Assembly: GCF_014205215.1 (NCBI RefSeq)
Contig: NZ_JACHNC010000001.1
Span: 7,870,501-7,934,500, forward strand
Reading direction: 5' to 3'
DNA from: Actinoplanes lobatus
Lineage (GTDB): Bacteria; Actinomycetota; Actinomycetes; Mycobacteriales; Micromonosporaceae
Length of the DNA: 64,000 bases
Shown: positions 49,436 through 58,878 of the stretch, in pieces
Layout: the number at the start of each line of letters is the position of its first letter
How positions within the stretch are numbered: position 1 is the first letter of the stretch
The notes under the pieces: generated by a model
Database searches by the model: none
The model's input: the letters and a program-made list of their open reading frames with translations, nothing else
Told to the model about the DNA's origin: nothing
Translations under genes and position numbers: made by a program

Positions 49436-50127
49436 TGGCCGCCGTCACCGCCACCGGCCTGGTCAAGGTCTACGGCACCGGCGACCGTGCGGTCCGTGCC
49501 CTCGACGGGGTGTCGGCCACCTTCACCCGCGGCCGGTTCACCGCGATCATGGGGCCGTCCGGCTCCGGCAAGTCGACCTTCATGCACTGCCTTGCCGGGC
49601 TCGACACCGTCACCAGCGGCCGGATCACGATCGGCGACACCGAACTCACCGGCCTGTCGGACAAGGCACTGACCGCCGTACGCCGGGACCAGATCGGGTT
49701 CGTCTTTCAGGCGTTCAACCTTCTGCCACAGCTCACCGCTCGGCAGAACATCACTCTCCCGGCCGAGCTGGCCGGCCGGGCCGTGGACCGTGACCTGTTC
49801 GACCATGTCGTCGGCGTCCTCGGCATCGGTGACCGGCTCGGGCACCGCCCCTCCGAGCTGTCCGGCGGCCAGCAACAGCGCGTCGCCCTGGCCCGGGCCT
49901 TGAGCACCCGGCCGGACGTCATCTTCGCCGACGAGCCGACCGGCAACCTCGACTCGCGGTCCGGGGCCGAGGTGCTCGGCTTCCTGCGCGACTCGGTGCA
50001 CCGGCTCGGCCAGACCGTCGTCATGGTCACCCACGACCCCGACGCCGCCGGATACGCCGACCGGGTGCTGACGCTCGCCGACGGCCGCATCGTGAAGGAC
50101 ACCTCTCTCCAGGACATCGTCCGATGA
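49435..50127 (+). CDS. MacB/LolD-type ABC transporter ATP-binding protein
   Basis: The 230-residue protein has Walker A GPSGSGKST, Q-loop FVFQAFNLLPQ, signature LSGGQQQRVALARAL, Walker B VIFADEPTGNLD and the H-loop VTHDP. It powers the permease encoded next (ATGA overlap). Confidence 0.95.
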   Translation: MAAVTATGLVKVYGTGDRAVRALDGVSATFTRGRFTAIMGPSGSGKSTFMHCLAGLDTVTSGRITIGDTELTGLSDKALTAVRRDQIGFVFQAFNLLPQLTARQNITLPAELAGRAVDRDLFDHVVGVLGIGDRLGHRPSELSGGQQQRVALARALSTRPDVIFADEPTGNLDSRSGAEVLGFLRDSVHRLGQTVVMVTHDPDAAGYADRVLTLADGRIVKDTSLQDIVR

Positions 50128-52610
50128 CCGCGAGCGTCCTACGTACTCAGCTCAGCGGGGTGTCGCGCCGTCCCGGGCGGCTGTTGACGACCGGGCTGTC
50201 GGTGCTGGTGGCAGCGTTCGTGGTGTTCGGCACGGTGCTCGCGTACGTGATCGTCACGCGGACCACGCTCGACACGTTCAGCGAGACGCCGGAAGCCGTC
50301 AGCCTGGTGGTGTACGCGGCCGGCGGCGAGTCGCTGACTCCGGGGCAGGTCGCCGAGGTTCGTGGCACGGCCGGGGTACGGCAGGCGGTGGGCCGGGTGA
50401 CGGCGACGTTCACGGTCGGCGACGCCTCGTCCGGCAACGAACTGGAGCTGATCGCCGACCCGGGCTCCGGGCCCCTGTCGCGGATCACGCTGCTCTCCGG
50501 CGGCTACCCGCGCGGCGACCGGGAGATCGCGATGGACCGGCGGGCCGCCGCACGGCTCGGCACGACCGTGGGCGGCACGCTACGGCTGCACACCGGAGAC
50601 CGCAGCGGAAAGCCCGTGACGGTGACCGTGACGGGTGTGGTCGACGGGCCGCGGGACACCGCCGAGCGGGCGTACGCACACGACGAGGCCGTCGCGAGGA
50701 TCAGCGGGAACCCGGGGTTCCCGCGGGTCGACGTGCTTGCCGCGGACGGCGCGGACGTGCCGTCGATGATGAACGGGTGGTCCGAGCGGCTGCTGGACGA
50801 TCCTCGGGCGTACGTCAGCGTCACCACCGGCGAGGCCATGCGGGTCCGGGAGGCGCACGACGCCGTACGCCAGCTCGATCAGATCTTCGCCCTGGTGGCG
50901 ATGTTCGTAGCGATCGCGGTGGTGGCCACGGCACTGGTGGCCACGTCGACGTTCCGGATCGTGTTCGCGCAGCGTCTGCGGCAGTTGGCGCTGCTGCGCA
51001 CGATTGGCGCCCAGCGCAATCAGCTGATCCTGGCACTGGCCGTCGAGGGCGCTGTGACGGGCCTGGTCACCGGGGCGGTCGGCGTCGTTCTCGCCCAGCT
51101 CGCGGGGCTGGCCGCCCCTGCGGTGGCCGCGGCTTCCGGCCGTACGCTGACCGGTCCTGGTGTGCCGCTTGCCGCGGCCGTCGCGGTGGTGGCCGGCGCC
51201 GGACTGCTGACCGCGGGCGCCGTTCTCGCCCCGGCCTTCGCCGCGGCCGGTGTCGCCCCGCTGCAGGCCCTGCGAGCCGCGAGCACGCTGGCCGCCGAAC
51301 GGGGTGTCGCCGCGCCACGGCTGGTGGCGGGCCTGCTGCTGGTCGCGGCGACTGCCGGCCTGGGGTGGCGGACCGCCGGCCGGATGGGTTCGTCCGACGC
51401 GCTGTTACATCTCGTCGGTGTCGGCGCGCTCGGGTTCGGTGCGCTGATCGTACTCGGGCCGGTGTTGATCCGACCGATCCTGGCGGTTGCCGGGTGGCCG
51501 CTGCGGCGGCTCGGCGCAACGGGCAACCTCGCGGTCAGCGGCATCGGGGGTACGCCCCGGCGCGCCGCGGCGGTGTCGGTGGTGGTGGCGCTGGGTGTGA
51601 CCATGCTGGCCGGCACCGTCGTCGGGATCAGCAGTCTGCGGTTGTGGACGGACCGGGAGATGGCCGCCCGTACCCCGGCCGACCTCGCCATGTTCGCCGA
51701 GTCACCGGACGGGTTGGACAAGGCGATGGCGGGCGTGCGCGCCGACCCGCGGTTCCGGGACGTCACCCCGTTCCGGATGGCGGACTTCACCGCGCCTTCC
51801 GGGAATTTCTCGCACGGCGCCATCGCGATCGACATGGCGGCGATGCCGGCTCTGCGGAGACTGGAGGCGGCCAGCGGAGACATCGCGGCGCTCGGCCCGG
51901 GGACGGTGATCCTGTCGGCGGTCGCCGCCTCCGACTTCGGCGCCCGGGTCGGTGACGTGGTGACGCTGCGATCGGACGGTGCGGCCCGCGTCGAGGTGGT
52001 GGCGATCCTGACCGGGGAGGCGCCGCTGCGGATGGGAGCGGTGCTGACCAGCGCGGACCTGGATGCCCTCGGCGACTCGTCGGCCGGTTTCCTCGCCGAC
52101 GTCGCCACCGGGACCCGGAACGAGGCCCTGGCCGAGTTCCGGCGCCTGAGCGGCCCGGCCGGCGCGGAGGTGGCGGTGCTCGCCGACGAACGAGACAAGG
52201 CCGACGGCGAGGTGTCGTCGCTGTTCGCGGCGGCGCTGGGCCTACTCGGACTGACCGTGCTGATCGCCGTGGTCGGTGTCGGCACCACGACCGGGTTGTC
52301 GGTGCTGGAGCGCACCCAGGAGTTCGGGCTGGCCCGGGCGCTCGGTCTGACCAGGGCCCGGCTGCGGATGATGGTCGGGTTGGAGGCCGGACTGTACGGC
52401 CTGATCGGGGCGGTCCTCGGCGTCGTGCTGGGCGTGCCGATGGCCTGGCTCACCCTGGAGTCGCTGCGCCTGGACCTGCCGCTGACGTTCCCGGCCGGTT
52501 GGCTCGTCACGATCGTGGCGGCGATCGCCGGAATCACCGTGCTGGCGGGACTGCTGCCGGCCCGGCGGGCGGCGAGGGTCAGCCCGGTGGCGGCCCTGGC
52601 GATCGACTGA
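50124..52610 (+). CDS. FtsX-like ABC permease
   Basis: The 828-residue protein has an N-terminal helix with a large periplasmic-type domain, two FtsX helix bundles (VAMFVAIAVVATALVATSTF, near 255; GLLGLTVLIAVVGVGTTTGL, near 710) and a repeat of the MacB-PCD domain. Actinobacterial exporters of this type move peptides, lipids or drugs, usually under a neighbouring two-component system, as here. Confidence 0.92.
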   Translation: MTASVLRTQLSGVSRRPGRLLTTGLSVLVAAFVVFGTVLAYVIVTRTTLDTFSETPEAVSLVVYAAGGESLTPGQVAEVRGTAGVRQAVGRVTATFTVGDASSGNELELIADPGSGPLSRITLLSGGYPRGDREIAMDRRAAARLGTTVGGTLRLHTGDRSGKPVTVTVTGVVDGPRDTAERAYAHDEAVARISGNPGFPRVDVLAADGADVPSMMNGWSERLLDDPRAYVSVTTGEAMRVREAHDAVRQLDQIFALVAMFVAIAVVATALVATSTFRIVFAQRLRQLALLRTIGAQRNQLILALAVEGAVTGLVTGAVGVVLAQLAGLAAPAVAAASGRTLTGPGVPLAAAVAVVAGAGLLTAGAVLAPAFAAAGVAPLQALRAASTLAAERGVAAPRLVAGLLLVAATAGLGWRTAGRMGSSDALLHLVGVGALGFGALIVLGPVLIRPILAVAGWPLRRLGATGNLAVSGIGGTPRRAAAVSVVVALGVTMLAGTVVGISSLRLWTDREMAARTPADLAMFAESPDGLDKAMAGVRADPRFRDVTPFRMADFTAPSGNFSHGAIAIDMAAMPALRRLEAASGDIAALGPGTVILSAVAASDFGARVGDVVTLRSDGAARVEVVAILTGEAPLRMGAVLTSADLDALGDSSAGFLADVATGTRNEALAEFRRLSGPAGAEVAVLADERDKADGEVSSLFAAALGLLGLTVLIAVVGVGTTTGLSVLERTQEFGLARALGLTRARLRMMVGLEAGLYGLIGAVLGVVLGVPMAWLTLESLRLDLPLTFPAGWLVTIVAAIAGITVLAGLLPARRAARVSPVAALAID

Positions 52611-52631
52611 CCGTCCCGAGGCCCGGGACGG
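52611..52631. terminator. Hairpin after the ABC exporter operon
   Basis: CCGTCCCG-AGGCC-CGGGACGG, a perfect 8-bp stem with a 5-base loop directly after the permease stop. Confidence 0.7.
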
Positions 52632-52668
52632 TTGAGACTCGATCAGCGCCCTCGTCGCCGTCAAGGAC

Positions 52669-54687
52669 TCATCGTCGGATATCGAGTGTCACTGCCGAGA
52701 GCGGGCAGCTCATACACGCCAGCACGGTCCCGTCCGGCTCGGTCTGGGTGACGTCGCCGACGGTCAGGTGGACGGTGCAGGAGCCACAGCCGCCGGCCGT
52801 ACACGAGTACGGCATCGGCAGCCCGGCGGCGAGCCCCGCGTCCAGCAGCGTCTGCCCGGGCGCCACCACCGTCGTCCCGGCGAGACGCCCGTTCTCGGTC
52901 ACGGTCAGCTGCTGCGGCTCGGTCGTCACGGTGTCCGGGCGGCGGTGGAAGCGCTCACTGTGCACCCGCCCGGCGGGGACGCCCAGCCCGGACAGGACGG
53001 ACCGGACGGTGTCCGTCAGGGCCTCGGGCCCGCACACGTAGTAGTGGGCGTCCGGGCCCGGCTCCAGCCCGGTGACCCAGTGGCGGATGCCGTCGGCGCC
53101 GATCCGGCCGTTCCGGCGGGTCAGCACGTGGGTGACCGACAGCCGATCCGGGTGATCCCCGGCGAGCCGGTCGAGTTCGGCCCCGAAGATGATCTCCGTC
53201 TCGTCGCGGCTGCTGTAGAGCAGGGCGATCCGGCCGCCGTCCGGGCCGGCGAGCCGGGTGCGGATCATGCTCATCATCGGGGTGACGCCGCTGCCCGCCG
53301 CGACCAGCACGATCTCGGCTGGGGACCGCGGGTGGAACGTGCCGGACGGGCCGCGCACGGCCAGACGGTCTCCGGCGCGCAGCTTTCGGTGTACGTGTGT
53401 GGAGAACGCCCCGCCGTCGATGCGTTTGACGGTCACCTCCAACCGGGTCGCCCCGGGTGCCGAGGAGGCCGAGTAGGCGCGGCGCACCGGGCGGCCGTCC
53501 ACCTCGGCGACAAGGGTGAAGAACTGGCCCGGCCGGAAGTCGAACGGGTGGCCGTCCTCCAGCACGACGGTGACCACGCTCGGTGTCTCCCGGCGGACCT
53601 CGGTGACCCGTACCTCCCGTAGCGCGCCGTCGGCGTACCCCTCTTTGCGCAGCCCGGAGCGGTACGCGCGGTTCATCACCCGCCGCAGCAGCCGGCCCAG
53701 CCCCGGGATCGCCCGGACGGCGGTAAGCACGAACCGGGGTGCCGTGTTGGCCGCGAGGTGCTCCCCCGCCAGCATCATCAGGTCCGGCGCCTCACCCGGG
53801 CGCACGTGCGCGGCGGGCGACCACAGTCGGGCGTCGACCACCGCGGAGCCGGTGGTCAGTGCGGCGTGTTCGACGTCGACGAGCAGGGCCGCGTGCGGTG
53901 GCGAACCGCGCAACTCCAGGGTGTGCAGCAGCGCCGGGTCGGTGGTGACGGCTCCCCGGCCACGCAGGTGCAGCACGTCGGCGCGGCCCGGCACCAGCGC
54001 CGCCAGCGAGAACCGGTCGTCGTACAGAAGGTTGTGCAGGGCGTCGGCGCGTCTGTTGCCCTTGCGATCGGCGATGAGAAGCGTACGGTCGTCGAGGATC
54101 CGTGCCACCGGGCCCTGATCGCCGCGCGGGCTGGTGTCGCTGCCGCGGTCGCCGGCCCAGGTGGACAGCGCGAGGAACGGAGCGGCGGCGAGGAAGGCGG
54201 CTACGCCGGGGCGGCTCAGCGGGCCGTCGCCGGAGACCTCGGGAACCGGCTCGGCCGGGCCTGGCGTTTGCCACAGGCGGGACCGCAAGACGGCCTGCGC
54301 GCAGTGCACGAACGCTTCCTCGACGCCGATGACGACACCGTCGGCGGCGTCGGCGGTCACCGAGCCGTTGACGCGCAGGACTTCGCCGACACCCGGGAGC
54401 AGGAAGAACAGCGAGACCGGCCCACATGCCGCCGGCGGAACGGTGAACGTGATCCGGGTGGGTGACAGCATGCGCGCGAACCCGGGCCGGCCGCCGACGA
54501 ACGTCGTCGTGCTCGTCCCGTCGGCGTCGCGGTAGCCGAACGCGGCGATCGGGCTGCGCGCCAGCACCGCCCGGCAGCCCTCGTCGAGCGCGCTGATCTG
54601 TTTCATCAGCACCGGCGCGGGAGGCCGGCCGATGAGCGCCTCGACCTCGTCGACGGTGGTCAGTGTTCTCGCATCTTCCCAGTTCAT
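52669..54687 (-). CDS. Oxidoreductase fusion: two PNPOx-like domains, FAD/NAD reductase, 2Fe-2S ferredoxin
   Basis: The 672-residue protein contains two split-barrel flavin-binding (pyridoxamine-phosphate-oxidase-like) domains at about 35-140 and 165-290 (RTLLIADRKGNRRADALHNL). Next is an FNR-type domain at 335-440 (FRPGQFFTLVAE, RRAYSASSAP), an NAD part (VLVAAGSGVTPMMSMI, YVCGPEALTDTV) and a plant-type ferredoxin (CTAGGCGSC and CMSC). It can carry electrons from NAD(P)H through FAD and Fe-S within one chain. The substrate at the split-barrel part is unknown. It is divergent from the TetR gene. Confidence 0.9.
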   Translation of the reverse strand: MNWEDARTLTTVDEVEALIGRPPAPVLMKQISALDEGCRAVLARSPIAAFGYRDADGTSTTTFVGGRPGFARMLSPTRITFTVPPAACGPVSLFFLLPGVGEVLRVNGSVTADAADGVVIGVEEAFVHCAQAVLRSRLWQTPGPAEPVPEVSGDGPLSRPGVAAFLAAAPFLALSTWAGDRGSDTSPRGDQGPVARILDDRTLLIADRKGNRRADALHNLLYDDRFSLAALVPGRADVLHLRGRGAVTTDPALLHTLELRGSPPHAALLVDVEHAALTTGSAVVDARLWSPAAHVRPGEAPDLMMLAGEHLAANTAPRFVLTAVRAIPGLGRLLRRVMNRAYRSGLRKEGYADGALREVRVTEVRRETPSVVTVVLEDGHPFDFRPGQFFTLVAEVDGRPVRRAYSASSAPGATRLEVTVKRIDGGAFSTHVHRKLRAGDRLAVRGPSGTFHPRSPAEIVLVAAGSGVTPMMSMIRTRLAGPDGGRIALLYSSRDETEIIFGAELDRLAGDHPDRLSVTHVLTRRNGRIGADGIRHWVTGLEPGPDAHYYVCGPEALTDTVRSVLSGLGVPAGRVHSERFHRRPDTVTTEPQQLTVTENGRLAGTTVVAPGQTLLDAGLAAGLPMPYSCTAGGCGSCTVHLTVGDVTQTEPDGTVLACMSCPLSAVTLDIRR

Positions 54688-54693
54688 TGCACT

Positions 54694-54717
54694 ATTGTGA
54701 GCAATAGCTCAGCTATT
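54694..54717. promoter_or_regulatory. Overlapping palindromes between oxidoreductase and TetR genes
   Basis: ATTGTGAGCAAT (54694-54705) and AATAGCTCAGCTATT (54703-54717; perfect 7-1-7) overlap in the 67-bp gap between the two divergent starts. TGAGC-AATA-GCTCA is a third way to pair the same bases. This is the likely TetR operator for both genes. Confidence 0.6.
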
Positions 54718-54754
54718 CTGGTACTCGCTTTCTGTCGCCTGGGAAGGTGTCGAT

Positions 54755-55372
54755 ATGCCGTCGGCCGACCGCCGTCTTCAACCACGTCGCAAGCCTCGCC
54801 AGGTCCGCGCCGAACTGACCCGCGAGCGCATCCTGACCGCGGCTGCTCACGTTTTCACCGAGTACGGGTACGCCGCCGGCACCACCAACCGCATCGCCGA
54901 GCAGGCCCGCATCTCGATCGGCTCGCTGTACCAGTACTTCCCGAACAAGGACGCGATCCTCGCCCAGCTGCTGATCCGCCACATCGACCGCGGCACGTGG
55001 GCCGAGGCGGACCGGCTGGACCTCTCCCCGGGCACCCTCCGGGAAACGGTCCAAGCCCTGGTCCGCGACGCGATCGACAGTCACAGTGAGGATCCGCAGC
55101 TGCTGCGCATCATGATCGAGGAGGCGCCGCTGTCCCAGGACCTCCTCGACGCCGTCGATCGGCACGGCCGGATCCGTACCGCCCAGATCCGCGACCTGCT
55201 CTCCCGGCACCCGGACGTCCGCGTCGGCGACGTCGGCACGGCCGCCGACCTGATCCTGTTCACCATCGAGATGAACACGCACAAACTGATGGCCGCCCCC
55301 GGCTCGGTACCGGTCGAGACCTTCGCCACCGAACTGGTCGACATGGTCACCCGCTACCTGCGCGGCGACTGA
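54755..55372 (+). CDS. TetR-family repressor
   Basis: The 205-residue protein has the HTH ILTAAAHVFTEYGYAAGTTN and RISIGSLYQYFPNKDAIL at 28-72, and a ligand domain with no recognisable subtype. Probably represses itself and the oxidoreductase fusion through the palindrome at 54694-54717. Its last 26 bases overlap the end of the AraC gene, tail to tail. Confidence 0.93.
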   Translation: MPSADRRLQPRRKPRQVRAELTRERILTAAAHVFTEYGYAAGTTNRIAEQARISIGSLYQYFPNKDAILAQLLIRHIDRGTWAEADRLDLSPGTLRETVQALVRDAIDSHSEDPQLLRIMIEEAPLSQDLLDAVDRHGRIRTAQIRDLLSRHPDVRVGDVGTAADLILFTIEMNTHKLMAAPGSVPVETFATELVDMVTRYLRGD

Positions 55373-56198
55373 AACCTACGGGTTTCCTGTCGGCCGTGCA
55401 TGCCTCGGTGGTGGGCCAGCGTCGCATGGTGAAGGCGGAGGGGGTGACACCCATGACGCGATGGAACTCGGCGGTCATGTGTGACTGGTCGTAATAACCC
55501 GCTGTGGTGGACACCTCGGGCAGCTTCTGCTGGATACGGGTGAGCACGGCCCGAACGCGGTCGAGGCGCACGAACTGGCTGGGCGTCAGGCCGGTTCCAT
55601 CGGCGAACACCGTGCGAAGATGTCGCTCGCTCACATTCAGGCGCCGGGCGACGCGATGGACGGATTCGCGTGGCACACCGTCGCCGATGGACAACAGCGC
55701 CGTCGCCTCGGCGACGATGTGCCGGCGTAGAGCGGCGCGGTCGCTGTGCGCCGACGGGGCATCCGGTAACGCCGCGGTCAGCGCTCTCAGTCGGGCCGCG
55801 TGCGACTGCGAGGCGACCTGCGAACCGCCGGCGGCGATCGCTTGGACGAACGTTCTCAGCGACGTGCTGTCAAGATCGGCAGCGGCAACAGCCCGGTCGG
55901 CAAGCTCGCGCAAGGGAAGGCCGAGAAAGTCGACAGCCCGTCCTGGCAGGAAACGCAGTTGTAGACAGTCCCGGCCGGGCTGCCCGAGACGGTACCGGGC
56001 TTGTGTTCGGGGACCCATGATCACGATGTCATGCGGGTCGTCGGAGCCCACCCGCCAGGTCAGTGTGACGGCATGGTCGGGCTGTTCCAGTACGGCCGGG
56101 GCATCGTGGATGACAGGTTGCGCTCCTACGGTGGCACCGGAGAACCATGGCCGAAGCAGGTTGGCCACCTCCGGGGTGATCAGTTTGTCGCGCCGCAC
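55347..56198 (-). CDS. AraC-family transcriptional regulator
   Basis: The 283-residue protein has an N-terminal DUF6597-like ligand domain (CLQLRFLPGRAVDFLGLPLR) and a C-terminal AraC HTH pair (VHRVARRLNVSERHLRTVFA, DGTGLTPSQFVRLDRVRAVL, STTAGYYDQSHMTAEFHRVM). Divergent from the NmrA-type gene, which it probably activates. A GCACC/GGTGC hyphenated repeat lies in between (56205-56223). Confidence 0.92.
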   Translation of the reverse strand: MRRDKLITPEVANLLRPWFSGATVGAQPVIHDAPAVLEQPDHAVTLTWRVGSDDPHDIVIMGPRTQARYRLGQPGRDCLQLRFLPGRAVDFLGLPLRELADRAVAAADLDSTSLRTFVQAIAAGGSQVASQSHAARLRALTAALPDAPSAHSDRAALRRHIVAEATALLSIGDGVPRESVHRVARRLNVSERHLRTVFADGTGLTPSQFVRLDRVRAVLTRIQQKLPEVSTTAGYYDQSHMTAEFHRVMGVTPSAFTMRRWPTTEACTADRKPVGFSRRAGSG

Positions 56199-56303
56199 AG
56201 TTCAGCACCGTACTTCGTGGTGCAGGACAACATCGGGTGCCCGCGTCGGACTGTGCCGAAAGTTCCTAGGCCTGGCCGCGGCTGTCCTGCAACGGTGACA
56301 CCC

Positions 56304-57164
56304 ATGATCCTTGTTACCGGCGCCTCCGGCACCGTCGGACGCCACGTCATGCAGCTGCTCCAGCAGAGCGGGCACCGTGCTCGCGCGATGGTCAGGGCCC
56401 GGCCCGGCCGGACGATGCCGCCGGGCGTCGATGTGGTGCAGGCCGACTTCGAAGACCTTGCCTCTTTACGTCGGGCGGTGGCCGACGTACGCGCCGTGTT
56501 CCTGCTGACCGCTCCGGACACACCTACGCCAGATCACGACATGGCATTGCTGGCGGTCGCCCGTGCGGCAGGGGTCAGCTCAGTGGTGAAGCTCTCCGCG
56601 ATCGGCACCGGCGAACGATTCGGCACCGCAACCGTCGGCGCGTGGCACCACATGGCTGAGGACGCGGTCCGCGCCAGTGGCCTGACATGGACGATCTTGC
56701 GGCCGTCGAGCTTCGCCTCGAACTGCCTCTACTGGGCGGATGCCATCCGAGCCGGACAACCCGTACCCAATCTGACCGGCGACGGCGAACAGGGCGTCAT
56801 CGATCCGCGTGACATCGCCGCGGTCGCGGTCGCCGCCCTCACCGATCCCGCCCATGCCGGCAAGACCTACACCCTCACCGGTCCGGAACTGCTCAGCCTG
56901 CCCGACCAGGCGAACCAACTCGCCGAGGCCATCGGTCGCCCCGTCGTCACCGTGGACGTCCCCCCAGCCAGCGCACCGCAGCAGCTACTGGCCTCAGGGA
57001 TGCCCCCGGCAGCCGTTGAGGCCACCGTCATCGGGACCGCCTGGGCGCGCGCCGGGCACAACCGCATCCTCACCGATGACGTCGCGACGGTACTGGCACG
57101 CCCCCCTGCGGCCTTCCGGGACTGGGCACGGCGTCATCGGGAGGCCTTCACCGGAGCCCCGTGA
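56304..57164 (+). CDS. NmrA-like NAD(P)-binding oxidoreductase
   Basis: The 286-residue protein starts MILVTGASGTVGRHVMQLLQ (Rossmann GxxGxxG) and has VVKLSAIGTGERFG, a SDR-like LTWTILRPSSFASNC, and VIDPRDIAAVAVAAL. NmrA-type proteins use or sense NADP(H), often as quinone reductases. Frame upstream of 56304 is not coding. Confidence 0.9.
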   Translation: MILVTGASGTVGRHVMQLLQQSGHRARAMVRARPGRTMPPGVDVVQADFEDLASLRRAVADVRAVFLLTAPDTPTPDHDMALLAVARAAGVSSVVKLSAIGTGERFGTATVGAWHHMAEDAVRASGLTWTILRPSSFASNCLYWADAIRAGQPVPNLTGDGEQGVIDPRDIAAVAVAALTDPAHAGKTYTLTGPELLSLPDQANQLAEAIGRPVVTVDVPPASAPQQLLASGMPPAAVEATVIGTAWARAGHNRILTDDVATVLARPPAAFRDWARRHREAFTGAP

Positions 57165-57195
57165 CGGCACCGACCACTACGAAGAGGCTGGGAGT

Positions 57196-57600
57196 TCAGG
57201 ATCGGGCACCTCGCATCGCTTCCACCAGCGCCGTACGCATGGGTTCGTGGGCGAGCGGAGGCAGTTCCTCAGGCTGGAACCAGCGGATGTCATCGTGTTC
57301 TTCGGGGGCGGCGTTTGCCGGTGTTCCCTCCCACTCCTCGACAATCCAGGCGCTGAAGTGCACGGATTCCTCTCCTCGGCCTACCTGCAGCCGACACAGA
57401 TGAATCGCCGAGTCTGGTTTTATCCGCACGCCCAGTTCCTCGTACGTCTCCCGGGCCAGCGCGGCCAATTCTGTCTCGCCCGGCTCTGTGTGTCCGCCGG
57501 CCAGTGACCACACATCCGGGTAGACATGGCGGTTCGGACTTCGGTGGACGAGCAGGACCCGGCCTTCGCGAACCAACGCCGCGCTGACGATCTGAATCAT
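57196..57600 (-). CDS. NUDIX hydrolase
   Basis: Start ATG 57600 (MIQIVSAALVREGRVLLVHR). The 134-residue protein has the complete NUDIX box GHTEPGETELAALARETYEE followed by LGV. It hydrolyses nucleoside diphosphates linked to another group; MutT-like sanitation is possible. Confidence 0.93.
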   Translation of the reverse strand: MIQIVSAALVREGRVLLVHRSPNRHVYPDVWSLAGGHTEPGETELAALARETYEELGVRIKPDSAIHLCRLQVGRGEESVHFSAWIVEEWEGTPANAAPEEHDDIRWFQPEELPPLAHEPMRTALVEAMRGARS

Positions 57601-57696
57601 GGGCGGGAGTGTGGCATGACCCTCCGACAGAGACGTCCACGACAGCATCGATGAAGGTTCGTTCTCAGGATCAGGTTCCCGTGATCGGGCAGGGGC

Positions 57697-58332
57697 CTAC
57701 GGACCCGACCGCACCTGCTGGCAGGCGGCCTCGGCGGCGTTGAAGAGCTCGCCGACCAACGGCTCGAGCGCGGTGAGGATCTCGTCGACCGGTTCCCCGG
57801 CGAGCAGCCGGCGCCGGACCTCGGCGTCCAGCACCCGGTCGACGGCCGAGGCGAACGCTGCCAGGAGGCGCTGCCGCAGCCCGTCGCTCAGCGGCGGCTC
57901 GCTCTCGGCCAGCGTGGCGGCGAGCAGGTCCTCGCGCTCGCGGCGCAGTTCCAGTTCCCTGCCGCGCAGGGCGGGGCTGTCAATCAGGGTCCGCTGGTAT
58001 TCGACGCCGCGCCCGAGCAGGCCGGCATCGTGGTAGTCGGCGAGCAGCCTCCGGTAGCCGCGGGCCAGTGCCTGCCCGATCGACTCGTCGGCGCGGCGGT
58101 CACGGAGGGCCGCGCTGGGCGCCGTCACGTAGCTCTCGCGTTCCTGGAAGAAGAGGTCTTCCTTGGTGGGGAAGTGGTTGAAGACCGTCTGGACGGCCAC
58201 GTCGGCTTCCTGAGCGACGTCGGCGATGGTGACCGCGTCGAAGCCACGGGCGAAGAACAGCCGCATCGCCGCGTCGCCGATCACCCCTCGGGTCTGCTGT
58301 TTCTTCCGCTCCCGCCGGCCAGTCACGCTCAT
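57697..58332 (-). CDS. TetR-family repressor of the adjacent two-gene operon
   Basis: The 211-residue protein has HTH TIADVAQEADVAVQTVFNHF at about 35-54, preceded by AMRLFFARGFDAV. It is divergent from the DUF-membrane/oxidoreductase pair, with a palindrome between them (58385-58416). Confidence 0.93.
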   Translation of the reverse strand: MSVTGRRERKKQQTRGVIGDAAMRLFFARGFDAVTIADVAQEADVAVQTVFNHFPTKEDLFFQERESYVTAPSAALRDRRADESIGQALARGYRRLLADYHDAGLLGRGVEYQRTLIDSPALRGRELELRREREDLLAATLAESEPPLSDGLRQRLLAAFASAVDRVLDAEVRRRLLAGEPVDEILTALEPLVGELFNAAEAACQQVRSGP

Positions 58333-58384
58333 GGACGCAAGCCTACGACCGTGGTGTGACCCTATTCATGCCACCTATCCAAAG

Positions 58385-58416
58385 TTGTAGTCGCTACACT
58401 CATGGTGCTACTACAA
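58385..58416. promoter_or_regulatory. Operator-like inverted repeats before the membrane-protein operon
   Basis: TTGTAGT (58385-58391) and ACTACAA (58410-58416) are exact inverses, and TGTAG-TCG-CTACA (58386-58398) forms an inner palindrome. They lie 53 bp from the TetR start and 13 bp from the next ATG, so a bound repressor would block the operon. Confidence 0.55.
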
Positions 58417-58428
58417 GATGGGAGCGCC

Positions 58429-58878
58429 ATGACCCGCCACTGGTCCCTGCCCCGAATCCTCATCGCCGCAATCGCGGTCGAGACAGCGCTCGGGGCTCTC
58501 CTGTTCGACCTCGTCCTCGATGGCACGGCCGCCGAGCACATGGGCAACCCGGCCTGGCCACCGCATGCCAAGTTCCACGACGCCCAGTACATCGTCATGT
58601 CGCTGGGCCTCGGGGTGCTCACGCTCGCCCTGCTGGCCCGCCGTCGCGGAGACACCCGATCCCGGCTGCTGTGTGCCGCGGGCATCCTGGCCGTGCCATG
58701 GGCCGCCATGTTCCCCGCACTGCTGCTTCCCGGCACCGCCACCTACGATCCGCAATTCCGGGCCGGGACCCAGTTCATCCTCGGCCTGCACGGTCAGCTG
58801 TTCATGGCCGCAGTCACCCTGGCGATCCTCGCCGCCGCGACCTTCCTCGCCCTGCCTCACCGGCGGGCCGCCACGTGA
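58429..58878 (+). CDS. Four-helix membrane protein (DUF6640-like)
   Basis: Start ATG 58429 follows GGGAGC. The 149-residue protein has four helices and the polar motif PPHAKFHDAQYIVMSLGLG, with HGQLFMAAVTLAIL in the last helix. Conserved His in helix 2 and 4 suggest a small metal- or haem-related membrane protein, but activity is unknown. The stop overlaps the next start (GTGA). Confidence 0.75.
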   Translation: MTRHWSLPRILIAAIAVETALGALLFDLVLDGTAAEHMGNPAWPPHAKFHDAQYIVMSLGLGVLTLALLARRRGDTRSRLLCAAGILAVPWAAMFPALLLPGTATYDPQFRAGTQFILGLHGQLFMAAVTLAILAAATFLALPHRRAAT

